DNA from: DASSUC01 sp035649895
GTDB lineage: Bacteria; Actinomycetota; Actinomycetes; Mycobacteriales; Micromonosporaceae
DNA length: 64,000 nucleotides
Reading direction: 5' to 3'
Assembly (NCBI GenBank): GCA_035649895.1
Contig: DASRIS010000118.1
Coordinates: 62,001-126,000 of the forward strand
Below the pieces are notes generated by a model that was not told the origin of the DNA, did no database searches, and saw only the letters and a program-made list of their open reading frames with translations. Of the stretch, positions 40,312-48,560 are shown in pieces. Both the position numbers and the translations under genes were made by a program. Numbering within the stretch: the first letter of the stretch is position 1; each line of letters starts with the position of its first letter.

Positions 40312-41112
40312 ATGCCCGAGTTCACCTGCCCAGGCCCGATAACCGTGACCGCCCGGCTGGCCGGCGGCAGCATCGAGGTCGTCGCCGAGGACCGTCCTAA
40401 CGCGACAGTCGAGGTGCTGCCGTACGACAAAAGCGACTCCTCCCGCGAGGCCGCCGCGAGCACGCGGGTGGAGATGCACGACGGGCGCCTACACATCGAG
40501 GCGCCGGAGACCAGCGGCTTCGTCTTCCGCCGCTCGCCCCGGGTGCGGGTCGAGGCGCGGGTGCCCACCGACAGCGCGCTGGAGGTCAAGGTCGCCTCGG
40601 CCGACCTCAACGCGCACGGCCGCTTCGCCTCGGCCGCCGTCAAGAGCGCATCCGGCGAAGTCCAGCTGGACCACGTCACCGGCGACGCCACCATCAGCAC
40701 CGCCAGCGGCGACGTACGGGTGGGACGGGTCGACGGCGAGCTGCAGGTCAGCGCCGCCTCCGGCGACGTGAACGCGCACTCGGTCACCGGCTCGGTCACC
40801 GCCCACGCCGCCAGCGGGGACGTCGAGATCGACCTGGCCGGCGGGTCGGTGCAGGCCCAGACCGCCTCCGGCGACGTGCGCGTCGGCAGCGCCCGGCGTG
40901 GCGCCGTCAAGGTCAGCTCCGCCTCCGGCGACGTCGAGGTCGGGGTGGAGCCGGGCACCGGGGTATGGCTCGACCTGACCACGATCTCCGGCTCGACCCA
41001 CAGCGACCTGTCCGCGTCGGACGGTCCGGCCGGTGGCGAGCCGGCGTTGACCATCCAGGTCCGCACGATGAGCGGCGACATCGACGTCCACCGCGTCAAG
41101 ACCGCCGCCTGA
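40312..41112 (+). CDS. DUF4097 beta-strand repeat protein
   Basis: A 266-residue protein with a repeated beta-strand motif: about seven recurring units containing S-A-S-G-D-V or T-x-S-G-D (for example VKSASGEVQLD, ISTASGDVRVG, VSAASGDVNAH, AHAASGDVEID, AQTASGDVRVG). This is the DUF4097 parallel-beta fold. It has no signal peptide or membrane segment, so cytoplasmic. The ATG at 40312 has a clear ribosome binding site (GGAGGT). It is paired with the HicB-like gene upstream on the same strand. Function unknown. Confidence 0.87.
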   Translation: MPEFTCPGPITVTARLAGGSIEVVAEDRPNATVEVLPYDKSDSSREAAASTRVEMHDGRLHIEAPETSGFVFRRSPRVRVEARVPTDSALEVKVASADLNAHGRFASAAVKSASGEVQLDHVTGDATISTASGDVRVGRVDGELQVSAASGDVNAHSVTGSVTAHAASGDVEIDLAGGSVQAQTASGDVRVGSARRGAVKVSSASGDVEVGVEPGTGVWLDLTTISGSTHSDLSASDGPAGGEPALTIQVRTMSGDIDVHRVKTAA

Positions 41113-41151
41113 GCCAGAGCGTTCATCCCTCGGTACGCGCCGCCCACCCGC

Positions 41152-41439
41152 CTAGGAACGGTAGATGTCCCCGCGGTGGTCGACGCGTACCACGTGGACT
41201 ACGCGCGTATTCTCGTCAATGCGGTAGACCACGCGATACGCGCCCCGACGGGCCGAGTGGTACCCAACCAGCTCGCGGGTGAGCGGTTTGCCAACCCTGT
41301 GCGGGTTGTCTAAGAGGGCTCCGTTGACAAACTCCCCCACTGCTGCGGCCACGGCCATAGGCAGGCCAGCCGGTGGTGCTTCGGTCAGCGCGCGACGCGC
41401 GGCAGGTGCGAGCGACAGGCGATACGCTTCGTCAGCCAC
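41152..41439 (-). CDS. RelE/ParE-family toxin
   Basis: A 95-residue RelE-superfamily protein. YRLSLAPAARRALTE is the first strand and helix, DNPHRVGKPLTRELVGYHSARRGAYRVVYRIDENTRVVHVVRVDHRGDIYR is the hallmark core with basic residues used by RelE mRNA interferases. The GTG at 41439 overlaps the end of the antitoxin gene by eight bases, giving antitoxin-first order. Confidence 0.9.
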   Translation of the reverse strand: MADEAYRLSLAPAARRALTEAPPAGLPMAVAAAVGEFVNGALLDNPHRVGKPLTRELVGYHSARRGAYRVVYRIDENTRVVHVVRVDHRGDIYRS

Positions 41440-41722
41440 GCCGCTCCCGCTCCGCACGGGCGGCTAGCTGCCTGCGTAGCTCGTCAGCATCAATAGCACG
41501 GCCAGCGGCGATGTCGACCTCGGCCTGGCGGATCTGCTCCAGGGCACCCGGTGTCGACAACAGGTCCAGCGTCTCCTCTAGCGCCTCCAGGTCCGACACG
41601 GCCATCAGGACCGCTTCCGGACGGCCGTTGCGGGTGATCACCACCCGCTCGTGGGTGTCCCGCACCTCGTCCAGCACCGCGGACAGGTGTGCCTTGGCCT
41701 CAGCCAGCGGGATGATTGTCAT
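41432..41722 (-). CDS. Phd/YefM-family antitoxin
   Basis: A 96-residue antitoxin. MTIIPLAEAKAHLSAVLDEVRDTHERVVITRNGRPEAVLMAVSDLEALEETLDLL is the Phd/YefM DNA-binding and dimerisation fold; the C-terminal helical part would wrap the toxin. The ATG at 41722 was chosen over 41758 and 41728 because TAGAAT lies seven bases upstream with a -35 TTGTAC at 17 bases. Translation is coupled to the RelE-like toxin. Confidence 0.9.
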   Translation of the reverse strand: MTIIPLAEAKAHLSAVLDEVRDTHERVVITRNGRPEAVLMAVSDLEALEETLDLLSTPGALEQIRQAEVDIAAGRAIDADELRRQLAARAERERRG

Positions 41723-41729
41723 GACCATA

Positions 41730-41758
41730 ATTCTAGTCACCGATTCGTCGCAGTACAA
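41730..41758 (-). promoter_or_regulatory. promoter of the Phd/RelE-type operon
   Basis: TTGTAC (41753-41758) and TAGAAT (41730-41735) on the minus strand are separated by exactly 17 bases. The -10 is seven bases from the ATG at 41722, so the mRNA is probably leaderless. Confidence 0.65.
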
Positions 41759-42123
41759 CAGCGGCGTGGTTCGGTGTCCATCAGGGGTGCGCCCAGGGGC
41801 CTGAACCTCTTGGCCAGGTCGAACAGGATCTCCCGTACCGCCTGGATCTTCCTCTCGTCATCGTCAGATGGTGCAGGCGCTGTCGCCTGATCCAGCTCCA
41901 ACACCGGCCCGGGCAGCTCAATGAGCACATGTGGGATACGTCCTTGCCCGTCCCGACCAAGCTCGGTCGCGAGCGCCGGCAGGACCGGCATGCCTGCCGG
42001 GCGGACCAGGCACACCATCGGTAGACCGCGGCGCCGGTCGCGGCGCCGCTGGCCTTCACCCAGGCGCGAATTTCGGACTGCCATTATCCATACAAACGGC
42101 TCCACCGAGCCGGCCGGTATCAC
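41737..42123 (-). CDS. possible hypothetical or decayed protein upstream of the Phd/RelE pair
   Basis: An open frame of up to 128 residues with coding-like character only from about residue 36 (GLPMVCLVRPAGMPVLPALATELGRDGQGRIPHVLIELPGPVLELDQ...). The core alternates a hydrophobic strand, an R-P loop, a helix and a second strand (RIPHVLIEL), a plan seen at the N-termini of some large STAND/NTPase proteins, but no ATP-binding motif is present. The first 35 codons have poor third-position GC. Its 3' end overlaps the Phd/RelE promoter. It could be a remnant; start uncertain. Confidence 0.35.
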   Translation of the reverse strand: MIPAGSVEPFVWIMAVRNSRLGEGQRRRDRRRGLPMVCLVRPAGMPVLPALATELGRDGQGRIPHVLIELPGPVLELDQATAPAPSDDDERKIQAVREILFDLAKRFRPLGAPLMDTEPRRCCTATNR

Positions 42124-42248
42124 CGCGCCGCTGCCGTTCCCACTGCAGTTCCCTTGTGACCACGGCGCCGCGCAGGGACCAGAGGACAGGCGGACAGGCT
42201 ATGTCTGAATGGATGAAGGGACAGCTTCAGAAATAGCCCTGCTGCTGG

Positions 42249-42815
42249 CTAGACGTAAAGCCAGGTGAACGGGGGCCAGGGGAGGTTGCGCAGCACAGTG
42301 AAGACGCCCCAGGCCGCCAGGAAAAACCCGACCGCCTTCGGAGTCACCCGCGGCATCGGCAGCCGCCAGCGGAACATCTCCTGACCGGCCCAGGCGATGT
42401 ACGTGTACAGCAGGAACGGCAGGGCGAACACGAACAAGGCATGGTGACGGGCTGCGGCCGGAATGTTGCCTTGCAGCACGTACCAGAAGGCGCGGGTGCC
42501 GCCGCAGCCTGGGCAGTCGAAGCCGGTCGTGAACTTGAGCAGACAGGTCGGCACCGCGTCGGCGTTGGCATCGGCTGGGTCCACGGCCAGCACGTAGCCG
42601 GTGGCGCCGGCGAAGCAGGCGAGGATGGCCAGCGGCGCGGCCCAGCGCGGGGAACGGGCCCACAGTCGGGTGAAGAAAAGCGTGAACCGGTCCGGCGGTG
42701 GCGGTGGCGGGGCGGCGACCCAGTCCCAGTTGGCGGGCGCGACGGGGCCAGTGTGGTGACCGGGCTGCGGCCCGCCGGCGCCGGCCGCTGCCGGCTGGTC
42801 GAGCGTTGAGGTCAT
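42249..42815 (-). CDS. DUF2752 family membrane protein
   Basis: A 188-residue protein. A Pro/Gly-rich cytosolic N-terminus (about 1-50) precedes three hydrophobic segments. The family motif is clear: TTGFDCPGCGGTRAFWYVLQGN (C-P-x-C-G-x-T-R-A), followed by AAARHHALFVFALPFLLYTY. DUF2752 is a small membrane family of unknown function. The ATG at 42815 was chosen. Confidence 0.85.
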   Translation of the reverse strand: MTSTLDQPAAAGAGGPQPGHHTGPVAPANWDWVAAPPPPPPDRFTLFFTRLWARSPRWAAPLAILACFAGATGYVLAVDPADANADAVPTCLLKFTTGFDCPGCGGTRAFWYVLQGNIPAAARHHALFVFALPFLLYTYIAWAGQEMFRWRLPMPRVTPKAVGFFLAAWGVFTVLRNLPWPPFTWLYV

Positions 42816-42875
42816 TGGGCCCGTCCTCACCGGTCGTCGGAGACTTTCACGGTACACCGGGCACGCCGACGCGGA

Positions 42876-44084
42876 TCACCGACGCAGCGCGGCGGTCAGC
42901 TCCTTGGCCAGGTCACCCCGTTCCGGCTCGGCGACATCGGCGAGGCTCAGCCAGCCGGCCAGCCGGCGCAGCTCACCCGCGAGCGCCTCGGCCGCCTCGC
43001 CCTCGTCGACTGACGGCTCCACCCATGCCGCCGGCACCCGCAGCACACCGGCCTGCCGGTCGGCCTTGAGGTCGACCCGGGCCACCAGCCGGTCCCCGAG
43101 CAGCAGCGGCAGCACGTAGTAACCGTGCACCCGCTGCGGTGCCGGGACATAGATCTCGATGCGGTACCGGAAGCCGAACAGCCGCTCGGTGCGCGACCGC
43201 TCCCAGATCAGCGGGTCGAACGGGCTCAGCAGTGCGGCTCCGCGCACCCACCGGGGCAGCTTCGCGTCGCGGTGCAGGTAGGCGCGCGCTCGCCAGCCGG
43301 CGACCTGGACCGGCACCAGCTCACCGGCGTCGACCAGGTCGGCGACTGCCTCGCGGAACCCGCCGGCCGGCAGCCGGAAGTAGTCCCGCAGCTCCGGCTC
43401 TGCCGCCACACCGAGCGAGACGGCCGCGCGCCGGACCAGCTCCCGCCGGGCGTCGACACCGTCGGGGACCGGCGCCGCCAGCACCTGCGGGGGCAGCACC
43501 CGCTCCGGCACGTCGTACACCCGGGCGAAGGAGCCGTTGCGGCGCGCGGTGGTGACCTGGCCCGACCAGAACAGCCACTCCAGCGCGGCCTTGACATCGG
43601 ACCAGTTCCACCCCCAGCTGTCGCTGCGGCGACGGGGCACGTCCTGCTCGATGTCGGCGGCGGTCACCGGCCCCCGCGCGCGGACCTCGTCGAGCACCCA
43701 GGCGACGAGGTCCGGTTGCTCCTGCATCAGCAGGCGCATCCGCCCCCAGGCAATGTCCTGTGCCTTGGCCATGCGCCAGCGCAGCAGCGGCCACAGCTCG
43801 ACCGGCAGCAGCGACGCCTCGTGCCCCCAGTACTCGAAGAGGACCCGGGGGTGCTGGTACGCCGCCCGGTCGAGCAGGTCCATCGGGTACGGCCCGAGCC
43901 GGCTGAACATGGGGAGGTAGTGGGCGCGTTGCAGCACGTTGACCGAGTCGATCTGGATGAGCCCGGTGCGGGAGACCACCCGGCGGAGATGGCGCAGCGT
44001 GGGCGTGCCCGTCGGGCGCGGGTCGGTGAAGCCCTGAGCGGCCAGCGCGACCCGGCGGGCCTGGGCGAGCGAGAGCGTGTCCAT
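42876..44084 (-). CDS. winged-helix DNA glycosylase of the YcaQ/AlkZ family (HTH_42)
   Basis: A 402-residue protein of the HTH_42 family, which includes E. coli YcaQ and Streptomyces AlkZ, glycosylases that open interstrand crosslinks or remove bulky alkyl purines. The catalytic region reads RTGLIQIDSVNVLQRAHYLPMFSRLG; residues Q44-I45-D46 fit the Q-x-D type of the YcaQ-like branch rather than Q-x-Q. FEYWGHEASLLP and LLSPFDPLIWERSRTERLFGFRYRIEIYVP are conserved family blocks. The ATG at 44084 has TAGCCT seven bases upstream. A DNA-damage role is inferred from the family. Confidence 0.85.
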   Translation of the reverse strand: MDTLSLAQARRVALAAQGFTDPRPTGTPTLRHLRRVVSRTGLIQIDSVNVLQRAHYLPMFSRLGPYPMDLLDRAAYQHPRVLFEYWGHEASLLPVELWPLLRWRMAKAQDIAWGRMRLLMQEQPDLVAWVLDEVRARGPVTAADIEQDVPRRRSDSWGWNWSDVKAALEWLFWSGQVTTARRNGSFARVYDVPERVLPPQVLAAPVPDGVDARRELVRRAAVSLGVAAEPELRDYFRLPAGGFREAVADLVDAGELVPVQVAGWRARAYLHRDAKLPRWVRGAALLSPFDPLIWERSRTERLFGFRYRIEIYVPAPQRVHGYYVLPLLLGDRLVARVDLKADRQAGVLRVPAAWVEPSVDEGEAAEALAGELRRLAGWLSLADVAEPERGDLAKELTAALRR

Positions 44085-44091
44085 CGCTGGC

Positions 44092-44097
44092 AGGCTA
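44092..44097 (-). promoter_or_regulatory. leaderless-type -10 element of the YcaQ-like gene
   Basis: TAGCCT on the minus strand, seven bases before the ATG at 44084, with no ribosome binding site between. Confidence 0.5.
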
Positions 44098-44368
44098 ACC
44101 GCACCCACCGACAAGACCAGCGAGTGTGCCGGGCCGCCGGGCACGGCCGGGCCGCCTGGCCCCGGGCTAGCAACGGCACCTGATCCAGGACTAGCAGCGG
44201 CATCGGGCCAAGCGGGCTCAGGGAGGGCTCCGGATCAGCGGGCGTCCTCCGGCACCGGCCCAGGCGCTGGAGACCCAGCGCCCGTGCCCACCTGGCCGGC
44301 GCGGCCACTGCCGGAAGAGCACGTAGTTGAGCCGGAAACGGCGCGGCCGCTGGATGGAACGGGACGGG

Positions 44369-45673
44369 CTACCTTCTGACGTACATCTTCTGCGCGGCGG
44401 GGCTCCAGGGCACGCCACTCTCCGGGCTTGCGGCGGGACCCTCTGGGTCTGCGGCGAGGGTGCCCCGACCGGCTTCGCGGAGGGCGGCTACGCGACTGTG
44501 GCCTCCCGGGCACTCCGGCGCCGCCTGGGACCGGATCGGCAGGCCGAGGAGCAGCGCCAGGCTGGCCCAGACGTACGCGTTGCTGCCGAGGAACGCGTCC
44601 ACCCCGGAGGTGTCCCACCACCAGGCCCAGACGAGCGCACTGCACAGCAGCACATACGTTGCGGCGGCCCAGACGAGCAGCGCGACCCGCCGGTGGCTGC
44701 GGGGGGCGGCCCGCATGCCGTTGTCGACCAGCAGCGCCAGCGCCGGCACCAGCCAGACCAGGTGATGCACCCAGGTGACCGGGCTGACCAGGCAGCCCAC
44801 CACGCCGGTGAGCGCGGCACCGGTCAGCTCGTCACCGGCGGCCACCGCCCGGCGTACCCGCCAGGCCCATACCGCGAGCACGGTGAGCACCACCGCCAGC
44901 CACAGCGCGCGGCTCGGGTCGCCGGGGTCGAGCCGGGCGAGGACGCCCTGCAGGGACTGGTTCGACACGAACGACAGGGCCCCGATGCGCTCGGTGTTCC
45001 ACAGCGCCTCGGTCCAGAAGATCCGGGACGCGTCCGGGGCGGCCGCCGCGGCGAGCAGCGTCGCCCCGGCCGCCGTGGCGCTGGCCACCACGGCAGCCCG
45101 GTACCTGCGGGTGACCAGGAGGTAGAGGATGAAGATGCCCGGCGTCAGCTTGACCGCCGTGGCCAGGCCGATGCCCACCCCGGCCCAGCGCGAGCCGCGC
45201 CCGAGCAGCAGCACGACATCGGCGAACACCAGGAAGACCAGCAGCATGTTCACCTGGCCGAAGGTGAACGTCTCGCGCATCGGCTCGTACGCCGCAGCCA
45301 GGCAGGCGGCGACCGCGAAGGCGAACCACCGGGTCCAGCCCTCGCGGCGGGCGACCGGGTCGACCAGCCAGTAGAGCACCGCGGCGGTGGTGCCAAGGTT
45401 CAGCAGCACACTCACCACGATCGTGACATGCCAGGGTACGAACGCCATCGGCAGCATCGCCAGCGCGGCGAACGGAGGGTACGTGAAGCCGTACTCGGTG
45501 CGCGGCCGCAGGTAGTCGTAGAGCTGCCCACCGTCGGCCCAGTGGTTCAGCGCGCCGAAGTAGACGTTGAGGTCGAAGAACCCGTGCCTGACCGCGACCA
45601 GCCAGAGGAAGACCGCCACCGCCACGGCGAGCGCCGCGACGGCGAGCACCTCACGCCTGGTCCGCTGCGACAT
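44369..45673 (-). CDS. GT87-family (DUF2029) polyprenol-linked glycosyltransferase
   Basis: A 434-residue polytopic membrane protein with about ten hydrophobic helices. FFDLNVYFGALNHWADGGQLYDY holds the N-terminal Asp-containing loop typical of GT-C enzymes, and FTYPPFAALAMLPMAFVP, GQVNMLLVFLVFADV and TAVKLTPGIFILYLLVTRRYRAA are hallmarks of the DUF2029/GT87 mannosyltransferase family, which uses polyprenyl-phosphate sugars. The last 45 residues are hydrophilic and low-complexity. The ATG at 45673 has an AGGGAG ribosome binding site. It is divergent from a GNAT gene 23 bases away. Confidence 0.88.
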   Translation of the reverse strand: MSQRTRREVLAVAALAVAVAVFLWLVAVRHGFFDLNVYFGALNHWADGGQLYDYLRPRTEYGFTYPPFAALAMLPMAFVPWHVTIVVSVLLNLGTTAAVLYWLVDPVARREGWTRWFAFAVAACLAAAYEPMRETFTFGQVNMLLVFLVFADVVLLLGRGSRWAGVGIGLATAVKLTPGIFILYLLVTRRYRAAVVASATAAGATLLAAAAAPDASRIFWTEALWNTERIGALSFVSNQSLQGVLARLDPGDPSRALWLAVVLTVLAVWAWRVRRAVAAGDELTGAALTGVVGCLVSPVTWVHHLVWLVPALALLVDNGMRAAPRSHRRVALLVWAAATYVLLCSALVWAWWWDTSGVDAFLGSNAYVWASLALLLGLPIRSQAAPECPGGHSRVAALREAGRGTLAADPEGPAASPESGVPWSPAAQKMYVRR

Positions 45674-45684
45674 CCGGCTCCCTT

Positions 45685-45690
45685 TAGGGT
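45685..45690 (+). promoter_or_regulatory. leaderless-type -10 element of the GNAT gene at 45697
   Basis: TAGGGT six bases before the ATG at 45697. The same 23-base interval contains the ribosome binding site of the divergent GT87 gene. Confidence 0.6.
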
Positions 45691-45696
45691 CGGTCC

Positions 45697-46380
45697 ATGG
45701 CCCAGGGGTACATCCGACCGGCCCGGCCCGGCGAGGCGGGCGAGATCGCTCGGATCCAGCTCGAGACGTGGCGGGTCGCCTACCGCCGGATCCTGCCCCG
45801 GCACGTGCTTGACCAGCTCGACGCCGACTGGATGGCGCAGCGGTGGCGGGCCGCGGTCGAGCACCCGCCGTCGGACCGGCACCGTGTCCTCGTCGCCGTC
45901 GAACAGGCCGAACAAGCCTACCTGGTCGGCTTCGCCGCGGCCGGGCCGGCGGACGAGGCGGCGCTGGCCCCAGGCGAGTCGCTGGCCGTGGACGCCCCGC
46001 CGGACGAGTCCCTGGCCGGAGGAGGCCCGCCCGACGAGTCGCTGATCAGGAGCGGCGCGCCGGACGGGTGGGGCGACCGGGTGGCGGCAGTGACCGACCT
46101 GCTGGTGGAGCCGCGATGGGGGCGGCGCGGGCACGGCAGCCGGCTGCTGGCCGCGTGCGTTGCGCACTGGGTGGCGGACGGCTTCGAGCGCGCCGTGGCA
46201 TGGGCTTTCCGGGATGATGTGGCGACCAGAAAGTTCCTCACCTCGGCCGGGTGGGCCCCGGACGGCGCCGCCCGGGCGCTGGACGTGGCAGACCTGCTCG
46301 TACCGCAGCTGCGCCTGCACGTGCGGGTAGGTGACAACGCGCGGATGGGCGACCCTGAGGGACCAGAGCCGGGCCCGTGA
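45697..46380 (+). CDS. GNAT-family N-acetyltransferase with a repetitive insert
   Basis: A 227-residue acetyltransferase. N-terminal GNAT strand and helices (YIRPARPGEAGEIARIQLETWRVAYRRILP) and the acetyl-CoA loop VEPRWGRRGHGSRLLAACVAHW are clear, with the last motif FRDDVATRKFLTSAGWAPDG. Between strands, residues about 85-130 form a Pro/Asp-rich insert with three imperfect P-x-E/D-S-L units (PGESLAVDA, PPDESLAGGG, PPDESLIRSG), encoded by repeats of about 33 bp. This probably forms a surface loop. The substrate is unknown. Confidence 0.85.
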   Translation: MAQGYIRPARPGEAGEIARIQLETWRVAYRRILPRHVLDQLDADWMAQRWRAAVEHPPSDRHRVLVAVEQAEQAYLVGFAAAGPADEAALAPGESLAVDAPPDESLAGGGPPDESLIRSGAPDGWGDRVAAVTDLLVEPRWGRRGHGSRLLAACVAHWVADGFERAVAWAFRDDVATRKFLTSAGWAPDGAARALDVADLLVPQLRLHVRVGDNARMGDPEGPEPGP

Positions 46381-46408
46381 CCAGCCGGGCCGGAGCACCA
46401 CGCCGTGG

Positions 46409-47194
46409 TCAGTCGAGCAGGGACTCCAGGCCCACGGTGAGACCGGACCGGCGCATCACCGACCGCACGGCCAGCAGCACCCCGGGCATGAACGAGGCCC
46501 GGTCGTACGAGTCGTGGCGGACCGTCAGCGTCTCGCCGGGCGCGCCGAAGAGGACCTCCTGGTGGGCGACGAGGCCGGCCGCGCGGACCGAGTGCACCCG
46601 CACCCCGTCCACGACCGCCCCACGGGCCCCGGGCAGCTCGTCCTTTGTGGCGTCGGGCATCTCGCCCTGGCCAGCATCGGCCCTGGCCTGCGCCACGATG
46701 TGGGCGGTGCGCAGGGCCGTGCCGCTCGGCGCGTCCACCTTGTTCGGATGGTGCTGCTCGATGATCTCCACGGACGGGAAGAAGCGGGCCGCCCGCGCAG
46801 CGAGCTCCATCATGAGCACCGCCCCGACAGCGAAGTTCGGCGCGATGATGACGCCGACGTCCGGCTTGCGGGCCAGCCAGTGGCGTACCCGCTCCAGCCG
46901 CTGCTCGGTAAAGCCGCTGGTGCCTACCACCGCGTTGATGCCCTGGTCCACGCACCAGTGCAGGTTGTCCATCACCACGTCCGGCGCGGTGAAGTCGACC
47001 AGCACCTCGGCCCCGGCGTCGACCGCGTTGAACAGCCAGTCCCCCTGGTCGATCATGGCGACCAGCTCGAGGTCGTCCGCCGCATCGACGGCACGGCACA
47101 CCTCCACGCCCATCCGGCCGCGGGCACCGAGGACCCCCACCCTGATCTGCGCAGGCGCCGGCGGGTCACCCACCGGCTCGCGCATGATGTCCAT
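46409..47194 (-). CDS. dapB: 4-hydroxy-tetrahydrodipicolinate reductase
   Basis: A 261-residue NAD(P)H-dependent reductase of lysine/diaminopimelate synthesis. RVGVLGARGRMGVEV is the nucleotide-binding motif and VEIIEQHHPNKVDAPSGTALRTA the substrate motif with the catalytic His and Lys. The actinobacterial short form is expected. The ATG at 47194 was used; a GTG directly upstream (47197) is an alternative. The gene follows pepR by 30 bases, as part of the dapB-pepR-pnp order. Confidence 0.96.
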   Translation of the reverse strand: MDIMREPVGDPPAPAQIRVGVLGARGRMGVEVCRAVDAADDLELVAMIDQGDWLFNAVDAGAEVLVDFTAPDVVMDNLHWCVDQGINAVVGTSGFTEQRLERVRHWLARKPDVGVIIAPNFAVGAVLMMELAARAARFFPSVEIIEQHHPNKVDAPSGTALRTAHIVAQARADAGQGEMPDATKDELPGARGAVVDGVRVHSVRAAGLVAHQEVLFGAPGETLTVRHDSYDRASFMPGVLLAVRSVMRRSGLTVGLESLLD

Positions 47195-47224
47195 CACGTC
47201 ACCACTTTCGTCCGTAGTGGACCG

Positions 47225-48553
47225 TCAGCTGACCACGGCCGAGAAGTCGGCGTCCTCGAACGGTCCGATGACCGCGAGGGACCTGGGCCGTACCAGCAGG
47301 TCGCGCGCTACCTCCCGGATCTGGTCGGGCGTCACCGCGTCCGCCCGCGCCAGCATCTCGTCGACGGTGAGCAGCTCGCCGTAGAGCAGCTCACCCTTGC
47401 CCAGCCGGGTCATCCGGGAGCCGGTGTCCTCCAGGCCGAGCACGAACGCGCCCTTCAGCATGCCCTTGCCCCGGGCCACCTCGGCATCGGTCAGGCCGTG
47501 CGCGGCCACCTCCGCGAGCTCGGTCCGGATCAGCTCGAGCACCTCCTCGACCTTGCCGGGGGCGCAGCCGGCGTAGATCGAGAACAGGCCGGTGTCCGAG
47601 TACTGCGAGGTGTAGGAGTAGATCGAGTAGGCCAGCCCGCGCTTCTCCCGGATCTCCTGGAAGAGCCGGCTGGACATGCCGCCACCGAGCACGTTGTTGA
47701 GCACGCCGACCGCGAAGCGCCGCGCGTCGAGGCGGGCGATGCCGGCCCCACCCAGCACCACGTGGGCCTGCTCGGTGTCCTTGGCCAGCACGGTCACCTC
47801 GCCGCTGCGTACCCGTACCCACCGGTTGTCCGGCCGGTAGCCGGCGGGTGGCGCCGGGTCGTCGGGCAGGCCGGCCTCGGCGAACGCCTCCCGGACCTGC
47901 TTGACCACCCTGGCATGGTCCAGGTTCCCGGCGGCGGCGACCACGATGGACGGTGGTGTGTACCGCCGGCGGTAGAACGACTGGGCCTGGCGCCGGGTCA
48001 TCGCCGAGATGCTCTCCACCGTGCCGGAGATCTGCCGGCCGAGCGGGTGGTTGCCGAAGGCCGCGCGGGCGAACAGGTCGTGCACCTCGTCGCCGGGCTC
48101 GTCGTCGTGCATGGCGATCTCTTCGAGGATCACTCCGCGCTCGGTCTCCACGTCCGCCTCGGCCAGCGTCGAGTCCGCGATGATGTCGCACATGACGTCG
48201 ATGGCCAGCGGCAGGTCGGCGTCGAGCACCCGGGCGTAGTAGCAGGTGTACTCCTTGGCGGTGAACGCGTTGGTCTCCCCGCCCACGGCCTCGATCTGCG
48301 CGGAGATCTCCAGTGCGGTACGCCGCCGGGTGCCCTTGAACAGCAGGTGCTCCAGGAAGTGCGAGACGCCGGAGAGGCTGGGCGGCTCGTCCCGGGAGCC
48401 GACGCCGACCCACATGCCGAACGACACGCTGCGCATAGCAGGGATCGCCTCGGTCAGGATGCGCAGCCCGTTGGGCAGCACGGTACGGCGTACCGTGCCG
48501 CCCAGCGGGTCGTCGGTGAGGGTCCGGGTGACCGCTCGGCTGAGGGTGGCCAT
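47225..48553 (-). CDS. pepR: M16-family zinc peptidase PepR
   Basis: A 442-residue insulinase-type peptidase. The inverted zinc motif H-x-x-E-H is at 65-69 (HFLEH), with the distal Glu in DVETERGVILEEIAMHDDEP. LNNVLGGGMSSRLFQEIREKRGLAYS is the C-terminal family signature. This gene lies next to pnp in actinobacteria (M. tuberculosis Rv2782c beside gpsI). The ATG at 48553 lies seven bases after the pnp stop, so expression with pnp is likely. Confidence 0.94.
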   Translation of the reverse strand: MATLSRAVTRTLTDDPLGGTVRRTVLPNGLRILTEAIPAMRSVSFGMWVGVGSRDEPPSLSGVSHFLEHLLFKGTRRRTALEISAQIEAVGGETNAFTAKEYTCYYARVLDADLPLAIDVMCDIIADSTLAEADVETERGVILEEIAMHDDEPGDEVHDLFARAAFGNHPLGRQISGTVESISAMTRRQAQSFYRRRYTPPSIVVAAAGNLDHARVVKQVREAFAEAGLPDDPAPPAGYRPDNRWVRVRSGEVTVLAKDTEQAHVVLGGAGIARLDARRFAVGVLNNVLGGGMSSRLFQEIREKRGLAYSIYSYTSQYSDTGLFSIYAGCAPGKVEEVLELIRTELAEVAAHGLTDAEVARGKGMLKGAFVLGLEDTGSRMTRLGKGELLYGELLTVDEMLARADAVTPDQIREVARDLLVRPRSLAVIGPFEDADFSAVVS

Positions 48554-48560
48554 GCGGGCG

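Noticed and set aside
42201..42236. 12-codon frame (MSEWMKGQLQK) before DUF2752
   Set aside because: Too short, no ribosome binding site and no context.
44218..44418. 66-codon minus frame overlapping the end of the GT87 gene
   Set aside because: High third-position GC and a plausible segment (RRFRLNYVLFRQWPRRPG), but no ribosome binding site and no family; could be a small gene, not supported enough to list. The rest of 44085-44368 shows nothing.
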